NCBI GenBank assembly: GCA_036270095.1
Contig: DATBDE010000063.1
Location: 1-22,069 of the forward strand
Direction: 5' to 3'
Length of the DNA: 22,069 bases
Origin: DATBDE01 sp036270095
GTDB lineage: Bacteria; Actinomycetota; Thermoleophilia; Solirubrobacterales; Solirubrobacteraceae
In this document: positions 6,642 through 13,205 of the stretch, piece by piece
Numbering within the stretch: position 1 is the stretch's first letter
How the letters are laid out: each line of letters opens with the position of its first letter
The notes under the pieces: generated by a model
Database searches by the model: none
Told to the model about the DNA's origin: nothing
The model's input: only the letters and a program-made list of their open reading frames with translations
Made by a program: the position numbers and the translations under genes

Positions 6642-7808
6642 ATCCTCGAGCAGGCCTTCCGCGAGCACTGGGGCTACGTCCTCGCTGCGCTGATCAGCTT
6701 CCTCGGCGACTTCGACGTCGCCGAGGAAGCCGCGCAGGAGGCGTTTGCCATCGCCGCCCACCGCTGGCCCAGCGATGGCATGCCCACCAACCCGCGCGCG
6801 TGGCTGATGACCACGGCGCGCAACCGGGCCACCGACCGCATCCGCCGCGACCGCACCCTGGCGGCCAAGACGCGGCTGCTGAAGGTGCCCGAGGCCGCCG
6901 AGGACACCATGGACGAGTCCACCTTCCCCGACGAGCGCCTGGAGCTCGTCTTCACCTGCTGCCACCCGGCGCTGGCCACCGACGCCCAGGTGGCGCTGAC
7001 CCTGCGCACGCTGGGCGGCCTGACCACGCCGGAGATCGCGCGCGCGTTCCTCGTGCCTGAGAAGACCATGGCCCAGCGCCTGGTCCGGGCCAAGAACAAG
7101 ATCCGCGCGGCCGGCATCCCGTTCCGGGTGCCGCCCGACCACCTGCTGCCCGACCGCATCGCCGCCGTGCTCGCGGTCGTCTACCTGATCTTCAACGAGG
7201 GCTACGGCGGCCGCGGGCGCAGCGAGCTCGTGGCCGAGGCGCTGCGGCTCGGCCGGTCGCTGGCCGAGCTCATGCCCGACGAGCCCGAGGTCCACGGCCT
7301 GCTGGCGATGATGCTGCTGCTCGACGCCCGCCGCGCCGCGCGCGTGCGCGACGACGAGCTCGTCCTGCTCGCCGACCAGGACCGCGCGCACTGGGACGCC
7401 GAGGAGATCGCCGCCGGACGCGTGGCGCTTCACCGCGCGCTGGCCCTGCGCGGCCGCGGGCCCTACGTGGTGCAGGCGGCGATCGCCTCCCTGCACGCCG
7501 ACGAGCCGCGCGACTGGGACGAGATCGCCGCGCTCTACGGCGAGCTCGCGCGCCTGACCGACTCGCCCGTGGTCGAGCTCAGCCGCGCGGTCGCGGTGGC
7601 CGAGGCGCAGGGCCCCGACGCCGGCCTGGCCATCGTCGACGGCCTGCAGCTCGACGACTACCGCTACCTGCACGCGACCCGCGGCGAGCTGCTGCGCCGT
7701 CTCGGACGCGCGGGCGAGGCGCGCGCCGCCTACGCGCGGGCGCTCGACCTCGCCCACGACGACGCCGAGCGCCGCCTGCTCGAGCGCCGGCTGGCCGAGC
7801 TGAGCTGA
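6642..7808 (+). CDS. RNA polymerase ECF sigma factor, ECF42-like with C-terminal extension
   Basis: From 6642 the frame encodes 388 residues, the usual length for this family. Sigma region 2 is at residues 1-72 (ILEQAFREHWGYVLAALISF, LGDFDVAEEAAQEAF, AWLMTTARNRATDRIRRDR). Region 4 is at about residues 100-160 (LELVFTCCHPAL, LRTLGGLTTPEIARAFLVPE, MAQRLVRAKNKIR). A long helical, TPR-like extension follows (YLIFNEGYGG, RDWDEIAALYGEL, YRYLHATRGELLRRLGRAGE). The extension regulates activity in ECF42 proteins. No ATG, GTG or TTG exists in frame before 6780, and starting there would delete 46 residues of region 2. The only start-like codon at the right place is ATC 6642, eight bases after GGAG 6630-6633. 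I annotate that start with reserve; a lost start codon is the alternative. Confidence 0.82.
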   Translation: MLEQAFREHWGYVLAALISFLGDFDVAEEAAQEAFAIAAHRWPSDGMPTNPRAWLMTTARNRATDRIRRDRTLAAKTRLLKVPEAAEDTMDESTFPDERLELVFTCCHPALATDAQVALTLRTLGGLTTPEIARAFLVPEKTMAQRLVRAKNKIRAAGIPFRVPPDHLLPDRIAAVLAVVYLIFNEGYGGRGRSELVAEALRLGRSLAELMPDEPEVHGLLAMMLLLDARRAARVRDDELVLLADQDRAHWDAEEIAAGRVALHRALALRGRGPYVVQAAIASLHADEPRDWDEIAALYGELARLTDSPVVELSRAVAVAEAQGPDAGLAIVDGLQLDDYRYLHATRGELLRRLGRAGEARAAYARALDLAHDDAERRLLERRLAELS

Positions 7809-7824
7809 CCCAGCAGCGCAGCCT

Positions 7825-7830
7825 TAGAGT
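7825..7830 (+). promoter_or_regulatory. Candidate -10 box (TAGAGT)
   Basis: TAGAGT fits the TANNNT -10 form, and the identical hexamer precedes the second exporter gene at 13997-14002. It lies 21 bases before the TTG at 7852, which leaves a short leader containing GGGAAG as a possible ribosome binding site. No convincing -35 box was identified. Confidence 0.35.
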
Positions 7831-7851
7831 GGTTGGCTGGGAAGCCCGACT

Positions 7852-8874
7852 TTGCTCCCCCTTCCACCTCACTATCACCCCGGTCGCGTCGGCGAGGTGT
7901 GGCGCGTCGCCTACGAGGACCGCGCGCGCGAGGCGCCCGCGTGGGCGGCCGAGCACGGCGTCGGCCCGGCGTCGGAGGACGCGGTGCGCATCGCGCTGCT
8001 CGCCGTCGACGTGCAAAACACGTTCTGCATCCCCGGGTTCGAGCTCTACGTCAGTGGTCGCTCGGGGACGGGCGCGGTCGACGACAGCCGCCGGCTGGCG
8101 GAGTTCCTGTACCGCAATCTCGGGGCGATCAGCCAGGTTTTCCCCAGCCTCGACACCCACCACGCGATGCAGGTCTTCCACGCGATCTGGCTCGTGGACG
8201 CCGGCGGCGCGCACCCCGACCCCTACACGCTGGTCTCGCCCGAGGAGGTCGCCGAGGGGCGCTGGGAGGTCAATCCCGCGGTGGCCGACGAGGTCGGCAT
8301 CGACCTCGACTACGCCCAACGCCACCTCGTCCACTACACACGCGCGCTCGCGCGCAGCGGCAAGTACGACCTCACGGTCTGGCCCTACCACGCGATGCTC
8401 GGCGGCATCGGGCACGCCCTCGTCTCCGCGGTCGAGGAGGCGGTGTTCTTCCACGGCATCGCGCGCAGCAGCCGGCCCGACTTCCAGGTCAAGGGCGACC
8501 ACTCGCTGACCGAGCACTACTCGATGCTCGGCCCCGAGGTGACCGAGGGGCCTGACGGCGAGCAGCTGGCGAGCAAGAACACCGCGCTCATCGCGCGGCT
8601 GCTGACCTTCGACGCCGTGGTCGTGGCCGGGCAGGCCAAGAGCCACTGCCTGGCCTGGACCATCGACGACCTGCTGGCCGACGATCTCGTGCGCGAGCGG
8701 CTGGCGCGGCGCACCTACCTGCTCGAGGACTGCACCTCGGCCGTGGTGGTGCCGGGGGTCGTCGACTACACCGACGAGGCCGACGCGGCCTTCGCGCGGT
8801 TCGCCGAGTCCGGCATGCACGTGGTGCGCTCGACCGACCGGATCGAGGACTGGCCCGACCTGCGCGTCGGCTAG
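7852..8874 (+). CDS. Nicotinamidase/isochorismatase-like cysteine hydrolase
   Basis: This 340-residue protein has the cysteine-hydrolase core of the isochorismatase-like superfamily: Asp53 in ALLAVDVQNTFC, Lys214 in FQVKGDHSLTEHY and the nucleophile Cys266 in VAGQAKSHCLAWT. A DTHH motif (residues 101-104) and the WPYHAMLGGIGHAL stretch (177-190) resemble the metal-site and substrate-loop regions of nicotinamidases. It is longer than typical family members (about 200 residues) because of an N-terminal segment of some 45 residues and an insertion around residues 120-175. The likely reaction is hydrolysis of an amide or enol-ether bond, with unknown substrate. The TTG start at 7852 gives the segment LPLPPHYHPGRVGEVWRV, which looks native. 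Its TAG overlaps the opposite VOC gene's TAG in a CTAG. Confidence 0.85.
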   Translation: MLPLPPHYHPGRVGEVWRVAYEDRAREAPAWAAEHGVGPASEDAVRIALLAVDVQNTFCIPGFELYVSGRSGTGAVDDSRRLAEFLYRNLGAISQVFPSLDTHHAMQVFHAIWLVDAGGAHPDPYTLVSPEEVAEGRWEVNPAVADEVGIDLDYAQRHLVHYTRALARSGKYDLTVWPYHAMLGGIGHALVSAVEEAVFFHGIARSSRPDFQVKGDHSLTEHYSMLGPEVTEGPDGEQLASKNTALIARLLTFDAVVVAGQAKSHCLAWTIDDLLADDLVRERLARRTYLLEDCTSAVVVPGVVDYTDEADAAFARFAESGMHVVRSTDRIEDWPDLRVG

Positions 8875-9599
8875 GACCGGTGGTGGTCGACGACCTCGAC
8901 GTTGGTGCCGTCGGGGTCGAACACGAAGGCCGCGTAGTAGCCGGGGTGGTAGCGGGCGCGCTCGCCGGGCTCGCCGTTGCTCTCGTAGCCGGCGGCGAGG
9001 GCGTCGGCGTGGAAGCGCTGCACGTCGGTGTCGTGGCCGCTGAAGGCGACGTGGAGGTTGGCCGTCGGGGTCCCGGGCACGAGGGTGAACGACCCGGCGG
9101 TGCGGACGCCGAAGGACGAGCGCTCGGGGTCCTGGTGGCGCAGCTCCAAGCCGGCGGTGGGGGCGATGATGCGGTAGAAGGCGGTCGCGGCCGCGAGGTC
9201 GGCGACGCGCAGCCACAGGTGGTCGATGATCCCCTCCTGGGCCAGCACCCCGTGGTTGACGGCCTCGGCGCTGTTGCCGTCGGGATCGCGCAGGAAGGCG
9301 CCGTAGTAATCGGGGCGGAACCGCGGGCGTGGGCCCGGCGGCCCGTCGTCGGTGTACCCGGCGTCGATGCCGGCCTGCCAGAACGCGTCCACCTGCTCGG
9401 GTGTCGGCGCCACGAACCCGACGTGCAGGCCGGTGGTGACCGGGTGCTCGTCGCTCCTCTCGGTGACGAGGAAGTTGCCCCAGCTCGTCACGGCGTTCGT
9501 TCGGTAGGTGGTGTCGACGCCGAGGGGCAGGAGCACGGTCTCGTAGAAGCGCTCCGACGCCTCGCGGTCGGCGACACGGATGCTGACGTGGTCGAACAC
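8871..9599 (-). CDS. VOC (glyoxalase/bleomycin-resistance) protein, two domains
   Basis: This 242-residue protein starts with GTG at 9599, directly abutting the stop of the NAD-kinase-like gene, so the two are an operon. It holds two VOC modules: residues 1-118 (FDHVSIRVADREASERFYETVL, LHVGFVAPT, DYYGAFLRDPDGNSAEAVNH) and residues 123-242 (IIDHLWLRVADLAAATAFYR, NLHVAFSGHD, GYYAAFVFDPDGTNVEVVDHH). The His and Glu positions typical of VOC metal sites are visible in both. VOC proteins catalyse metal-dependent isomerisation or ring opening, or bind drugs. The substrate here is unknown. The gene ends tail to tail with the hydrolase, sharing CTAG at 8871-8874. Confidence 0.88.
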   Translation of the reverse strand: MFDHVSIRVADREASERFYETVLLPLGVDTTYRTNAVTSWGNFLVTERSDEHPVTTGLHVGFVAPTPEQVDAFWQAGIDAGYTDDGPPGPRPRFRPDYYGAFLRDPDGNSAEAVNHGVLAQEGIIDHLWLRVADLAAATAFYRIIAPTAGLELRHQDPERSSFGVRTAGSFTLVPGTPTANLHVAFSGHDTDVQRFHADALAAGYESNGEPGERARYHPGYYAAFVFDPDGTNVEVVDHHRS

Positions 9600-10460
9600 C
9601 TAGTCCTCCTGGTCGTGGATGGCCGTGCGTGGCGCATCGAGGATGATGCGGCGCCGCCGCAGCCCCTCAAGCCGCGACTCCTGGTCGGCGAGCTCGATCA
9701 GGGTGGCGTACGCGTCGCGGTGGCCGATGGTCAGCGTGTGGCCGGCCATGTCGGCGGGCCGGCCGTCGATCTCGCAGCGCATCCCGCCGAAGCTCAGGCC
9801 GACGTCGAGGCGCAGCACGCTGTCGTTGCCGGCGAGCAGCGGCGGCGTGCACCCGCCGTGGGACTCGAGCGGCGTGACCACCATCCCGTGCGCGCCCGGG
9901 GCGAGGATCGGGCCGCCCGCGGCCATGCTGTACGCGCTCGACCCCAGCGACGTCGCCACCACGGCGCCGTCGCCGGCCACGCGTGCGTAGAGGTCGTCGT
10001 CGACGCTGATGGCGACGAGGATCTGGCCGGGGCCGGCGCGGACCACGGCGACGTCGTTGACGGCGACACCGACCGGCCGATCGTTGGCAATGACCTCGAG
10101 GCCGGGGACCGGCTGGGCGGTGAAGCGGCCGGCCTCGACCTGGTCGAGCGCGTCGACGACCGCGCCGGCCTGCACCGAGGTCAGCATGCCGATGCTGCCG
10201 CAGGCCACGGCGAGTACCGGGCGCGACGCGTCCGCCCCGGCGTGCAGGGCGTGCAGCGCGGTGCCGTCGCCGCCGACGGCGAGCAGGAAGTCGCAGTCCG
10301 CGGCGTCGACGGCGTCGACCATGGCGCGCGCCTGGCCGATGATCGGCACCTGTCCGACGGCGACGCCGTGCGCGGAGGCCCAGTCGAGGATCGCCTGCAC
10401 GACGCCCTCGATGTTTCGCGTCGGGTGCACGACGAGCCCCAGTTGGCGCAGCGCGGACAT
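9600..10460 (-). CDS. NAD(+)/NADH kinase-like protein
   Basis: This protein is 286 residues long from ATG 10460; a GTG at 10481 would add seven. It shows the ATP-NAD kinase fold: GLVVHPTRN near the start, the diagnostic GGDGT at residues 63-67 (LLAVGGDGTALHAL), VNDVAVVRAG, and the C-domain GDGAVVATSLGSSAYSMAAGGP. Canonical kinases have TPTGSTAY at that last site and NxGxLGF after GGDGT; here these read TSLGSSAY and CGSIGML. It is therefore a divergent member, probably still an NADP-forming kinase or a related small-molecule kinase. It is followed without a gap by the VOC gene and diverges from a methyltransferase gene. Confidence 0.82.
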   Translation of the reverse strand: MSALRQLGLVVHPTRNIEGVVQAILDWASAHGVAVGQVPIIGQARAMVDAVDAADCDFLLAVGGDGTALHALHAGADASRPVLAVACGSIGMLTSVQAGAVVDALDQVEAGRFTAQPVPGLEVIANDRPVGVAVNDVAVVRAGPGQILVAISVDDDLYARVAGDGAVVATSLGSSAYSMAAGGPILAPGAHGMVVTPLESHGGCTPPLLAGNDSVLRLDVGLSFGGMRCEIDGRPADMAGHTLTIGHRDAYATLIELADQESRLEGLRRRRIILDAPRTAIHDQED

Positions 10461-10479
10461 CGGCCGGCGGCAGTCTGCC

Positions 10480-10507
10480 ACGCGGGCGCCCGCGTAGGCT
10501 TGGCGCC
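10480..10507. promoter_or_regulatory. 16-bp palindrome and leaderless-type promoter before the methyltransferase
   Basis: ACGCGGGCGCCCGCGT (10480-10495) is a perfect palindrome lying between two divergent genes. Its last T is the first base of TAGGCT (10495-10500), a TANNNT-like -10 box that ends seven bases before the GTG at 10508. A dimeric regulator bound to the palindrome would block that promoter. In such GC-rich DNA a palindrome of this composition can occur by chance, so the operator role is only a suggestion. Confidence 0.4.
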
Positions 10508-11311
10508 GTGCCGGGGGAGTACACGATCGCCGGGGGGCTGACCGACGCGCAGCGGCTGGCCCGCCAGGCCCACGTCATGGCGGGCGCCACCCAGCGGTTC
10601 CTCGATGGCGTCGGGCTCACGACCGGGTGGTCCTGTCTCGACGTGGGCTGCGGCGACGGGCAGGTGACGATCGCGATGGCGCAGGCCGCGGGCCCGGACG
10701 CGCGGGTCGTCGGCGTCGACGTCGACGCGGACGCGCTCGACGTCGCGCGCTCTTCGGCGGCGCAGGCCGGCGTGACGGCCGAGTTCGTCGACGACGACGC
10801 GGCCCATCCGCTCGGGACCGGCGCCTTCGCCCTCGCCTACGCGCGCCTGGTCCTCAGCCACCTCGTCGACCCGTTCGCGGTCGTGCGGGCGATGGCCGCC
10901 GAGGTGCGACCGGGCGGTGTCGTTGCCGTCGAGGACCTGTTCACCGGGACGCTGCGCAGCGAGCCGCTGGCGCCCGCGCTCGACCGCCTGCAGGACGTCT
11001 ACAGCGCCACCGTCCGCTTCCACGGCGGCGACCCGACCATCGGGCCGCGGCTGCCGGCGCTGCTGGCCGCCGCCGGGCTCACCGACGTGCGCCAGGACAC
11101 CGTCGCCAACCGGATGGAGACGGTCGACGACAAGCTCTTCCTGGCCCAGCTCCTGCGCAACATGCGCGCGTCGATCCTCGAGGCGGAGACGGCCACGGCC
11201 GCCGAGATCGATGCGCTGGAGGCCGACGTGGCCGCCGCCGCGCGCGACCCGGCCACGACGTTCGTCCAGGCCCGCATCCACCAGGTGGCCGGCCGCCGGT
11301 CCGCGGGCTGA
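10508..11311 (+). CDS. Class I SAM-dependent methyltransferase
   Basis: This 267-residue protein has motif I CLDVGCGDGQVTIAMA (residues 43-58), motif II VVGVDVDADALDVA with acidic Asp71 for the SAM ribose, and a post-motif region EVRPGGVVAVEDL typical of the UbiE/Methyltransf_11 group. It probably transfers a methyl group to a small molecule, with unknown acceptor. The GTG at 10508 is favoured because it lies seven bases after TAGGCT and no Shine-Dalgarno is present. The SnoaL-like gene follows five bases after its stop, so the two are probably co-transcribed and might act on the same metabolite. Confidence 0.88.
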   Translation: MPGEYTIAGGLTDAQRLARQAHVMAGATQRFLDGVGLTTGWSCLDVGCGDGQVTIAMAQAAGPDARVVGVDVDADALDVARSSAAQAGVTAEFVDDDAAHPLGTGAFALAYARLVLSHLVDPFAVVRAMAAEVRPGGVVAVEDLFTGTLRSEPLAPALDRLQDVYSATVRFHGGDPTIGPRLPALLAAAGLTDVRQDTVANRMETVDDKLFLAQLLRNMRASILEAETATAAEIDALEADVAAAARDPATTFVQARIHQVAGRRSAG

Positions 11312-11316
11312 GGGTG

Positions 11317-11706
11317 ATGGCGCCGGACGCGGCGGCGATCGTGCGGGCGAGCTTCGACGCCCGGACCCTTGCGGAGGGGGCGTCGTACTGGCACGACGAC
11401 GTCGAGTACCACGAGGACCCGCTCTGGCCCGGCTCCGGCACGTACCGGGGCCGGGAGACGGTCACGCGCCGCTGGGAGGAGTACGTGGACGTCCTGGGCC
11501 CGGCGACCGAGATGTCGGTGCAGGACGTCTGCGACGCGGGCGATGCGCTGGTCGCCCTCGTCCGCGTGCGCGGCACCGCCCAGGGAAGCGGCGCTCCCCA
11601 CGACCACCTGTGGGGCTACGTGGTGCGGGTGGAGGACGGCAAGCTCCGCTACATCCGGGCGTTGTACGACCCGGACGAGGCGCTGCGGGCCGCCGGGCTG
11701 GGCTAG
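11317..11706 (+). CDS. SnoaL-like/NTF2-fold protein
   Basis: This 129-residue protein has the cone-shaped NTF2-fold layout: an N-terminal helix (IVRASFDARTLAEGASYW), then HDDVEYHEDPLWPGSGTYRGRETV, a helix RRWEEYVDVLG, and C-terminal strands ending VRVEDGKLRYIRALYDPDEAL. Such proteins are polyketide-cyclase-like enzymes or steroid-isomerase-like proteins, and many have no known activity. The acid-rich HDDVEYHED pocket is typical. ATG 11317 is chosen; GTG 11314 is one codon upstream in frame. It sits behind the methyltransferase with a five-base gap. Confidence 0.8.
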   Translation: MAPDAAAIVRASFDARTLAEGASYWHDDVEYHEDPLWPGSGTYRGRETVTRRWEEYVDVLGPATEMSVQDVCDAGDALVALVRVRGTAQGSGAPHDHLWGYVVRVEDGKLRYIRALYDPDEALRAAGLG

Positions 11707-11709
11707 GTC

Positions 11710-11748
11710 TGTCGCCGATACGACACCGCGTGTGTCGCGTGCGCGACA
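11710..11748. promoter_or_regulatory. Cluster of TGTCG inverted repeats upstream of the CAP-domain gene
   Basis: Two dyads lie side by side. The first is TGTCG (11710-11714) with CGACA (11721-11725). The second is TGTCGCG (11733-11739), two bases, and CGCGACA (11742-11748). They occupy the 60-bp spacer between the SnoaL-like stop and the CAP-domain gene. The same half-site four times suggests a binding site for a dimeric regulator. Alternatively the second dyad could act as a short terminator hairpin, though no T-run follows. Confidence 0.45.
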
Positions 11749-11798
11749 GACGGAGTGTCACCCCGATGAAAGCCTGCTTCCCACAACGCGAGGGAGAA

Positions 11799-12503
11799 AT
11801 GGGGAGCATGGTGTTCAACAGAGGACTCATCAAACCGGCCGTGGTCGCGGCCCTGGCCGCGCTGAGCGTCGCCGCGATTCCGGCGACCGGCGCGCAGGCC
11901 GCCGTCAAGAAGCTCGTGAAGATCGACTACTGCAACCCGGCGTTCGCCGACCAGCAGGTCACGCCGCGGATGAACCCGGACTCGTCCGAGCTGTCGGTGA
12001 ACTGCCTGGTCAACCGGGCCCGGGTCGCCAACGGCGTGCCGCCGCTCACGCGGGGGCCCGGCCACGTCGAGGCCGGCCGCTACATCTACCCGCCGCTGCG
12101 GCAATCGGCCACCGCCCACGCCAAGGCCTCGATCGCGGCGAAGTCGTGGAGCCTGACGCGCGGCCTCGTCAGCCATCTCAACCCCGGCACGGCGGTCCCG
12201 GGCGACGACGCTTCGCTCCAGCAGCTGGCCAACCAGCAGATCGACCAGCGCATCCGCGGCGCCGGCTACTGCGCCGGCGGCCACAGCTACCGGGATGCCG
12301 AGAACACGTACGCGGGCTGGGGCACCGGCGCCACCGCGCGCTCGGCGGTCAACTTCTGGCTCAACGATCCGCCGCACCGCGCCGTGCTGCTCGACCCGAA
12401 CCTGCGCGAGCACGGTGTCGGCGTCGTCGCCGGCTCGCCCTTCCCGGGCGTCGCCGACACCGGAGCGGCCGCGTTCGTCGAGGATCTCGGCGCCTGCAGC
12501 TGA
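11799..12503 (+). CDS. Secreted CAP/SCP-domain protein (YkwD-like)
   Basis: This protein is 234 residues from ATG 11799. Alternative starts are 11766 and 11808; 11799 is preferred because GAGGGAG lies just before it. A signal peptide is clear: basic MVFNRGLIK, hydrophobic AVVAALAALSVAAIP, and an AQA cleavage site near residue 34. The mature part has the CAP pattern: CLVNRARVANGVPPL, a helix with LRQSATAHAKASI carrying the first His, AENTYAGWG, and AVNFWLNDPPHRAVLLDPNLREHGVGV carrying the second His. Cysteines at DYC, NCLV, YCAGG and near the C-terminus could pair once exported. Function is unknown for most bacterial CAP proteins; cell-surface or envelope roles are likely. Confidence 0.88.
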   Translation: MGSMVFNRGLIKPAVVAALAALSVAAIPATGAQAAVKKLVKIDYCNPAFADQQVTPRMNPDSSELSVNCLVNRARVANGVPPLTRGPGHVEAGRYIYPPLRQSATAHAKASIAAKSWSLTRGLVSHLNPGTAVPGDDASLQQLANQQIDQRIRGAGYCAGGHSYRDAENTYAGWGTGATARSAVNFWLNDPPHRAVLLDPNLREHGVGVVAGSPFPGVADTGAAAFVEDLGACS

Positions 12504-12534
12504 TCGCTTCACCCGGCACCCGAGGGAGGTCAGG

Positions 12535-12559
12535 AGGGCCCGGCACGATGCGGGGCCCT
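12535..12559. terminator. Stem-loop between convergent genes
   Basis: AGGGCCC (12535-12541) and GGGCCCT (12553-12559) form a perfect seven-base stem with an 11-base loop. It lies between the stop of the CAP-domain gene and the stop of the isochorismatase-family gene on the other strand, so it can serve both directions. It lacks a U-tract, as is common in high-GC actinobacteria. Confidence 0.55.
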
Positions 12560-12567
12560 TCCGCTGC

Positions 12568-13161
12568 CTAGAGCCGCAGGGGATCGGCGTCGAACCCGGC
12601 GAGCGCGCGGTGAAGCAGCGCGTCGGCGGTGTCGACGTCCTCGAGCCAGTCGAAGGTGACGCTCTTGGCCGAGTGCAGCTCCACCCCGGCCGCCTCCATG
12701 CGCGCCAGGCCGTGGCCGTGGTCGGCGGCGCGCTGCGTGTAGGCCGCGTCGACCGGCACGACGACCCGGTAGCCGTCGTCGGCCAGCACCACCGCCGACT
12801 GGGCCACGCAGACGTCGGTCTCGAAGCCGGCCAGCACGACGGTTCGGCGTCCCGTCGCCTCCAGCGCCATCAGCGCCGCCGGACAGCCGGTCAGCGCGAA
12901 CGTCGACTTGGGCACGACGGGCGCGCCCTCGGGCAGGCACGCCTTGACGCGCGGGTGGGTCTTCCCCTCCCGCTGCGGTGCTTCCTCGGTGGCGAGCGCG
13001 GGCACGTCGAGCAGTGTCGCGACCCGCGCGAGCCACGCGATCCGCTCGACCGTGTGCGCCGCTGCCCTGCGGTCGTCGTCGCTCATCGCGGGGTGGGCGA
13101 CGAAGCCCGGCTGGGTGTCCACCACGACGAGGACGCTGTCAGCGCGCCGGACCAGGGGCAT
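12568..13161 (-). CDS. Isochorismatase-family cysteine hydrolase
   Basis: This 197-residue protein, a standard family length, has the catalytic triad in place: Asp15 in VLVVVDTQPGF, Lys85 in VVPKSTFAL and Cys118 in GFETDVCVAQSA, followed by the conserved small-residue helix. Homologues hydrolyse isochorismate, nicotinamide or related amides and enol ethers. The EEAPQREGKTHP loop, where substrate specificity is set, does not point to one substrate. ATG 13161 lies six bases after a minus-strand TAGGGT, so the transcript may be leaderless. It diverges from the dienelactone hydrolase gene over 44 bp, which suggests shared control. Confidence 0.88.
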   Translation of the reverse strand: MPLVRRADSVLVVVDTQPGFVAHPAMSDDDRRAAAHTVERIAWLARVATLLDVPALATEEAPQREGKTHPRVKACLPEGAPVVPKSTFALTGCPAALMALEATGRRTVVLAGFETDVCVAQSAVVLADDGYRVVVPVDAAYTQRAADHGHGLARMEAAGVELHSAKSVTFDWLEDVDTADALLHRALAGFDADPLRL

Positions 13162-13205
13162 CCGCGGACCCTACGGCGATCGTCGCTTCGCTACGGTCCG
13201 CGGTC
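13162..13205. promoter_or_regulatory. Mirror-symmetric divergent promoter with 9-bp inverted repeat
   Basis: CCGCGGACC (13162-13170) and GGTCCGCGG (13195-13203) are perfect inverted copies separated by 24 bases. They fill the space between ATG 13161 (minus) and GTG 13206 (plus). Each arm overlaps a -10-like box: minus TAGGGT (13173-13168), six bases before the ATG, and plus TACGGT (13192-13197), eight bases before the GTG. CTACGG also occurs as a direct repeat (13171-13176 and 13191-13196). The symmetry could serve one dimeric regulator or reflect an inverted promoter duplication. Confidence 0.5.

Noticed and set aside
9600..10481. Diacylglycerol kinase-type enzyme for the GGDGT gene
   Set aside because: GGDGT is shared by both families, but the later VNDVAVVRAG and SLGSSAYSMAAGGP stretch aligns with NAD kinases rather than lipid kinases.
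8880..10541. A 553-residue plus-strand open frame
   Set aside because: It is the complement of the VOC and NAD-kinase-like genes, which have recognisable motifs on the minus strand. The plus frame is Val/Gly/Ala/Asp-rich shadow sequence.
12535..12559. A riboswitch or structured leader near the CAP/isochorismatase junction
   Set aside because: The spacer is only 64 bp between two convergent stops, so it has no downstream gene to control. The stem fits a terminator.
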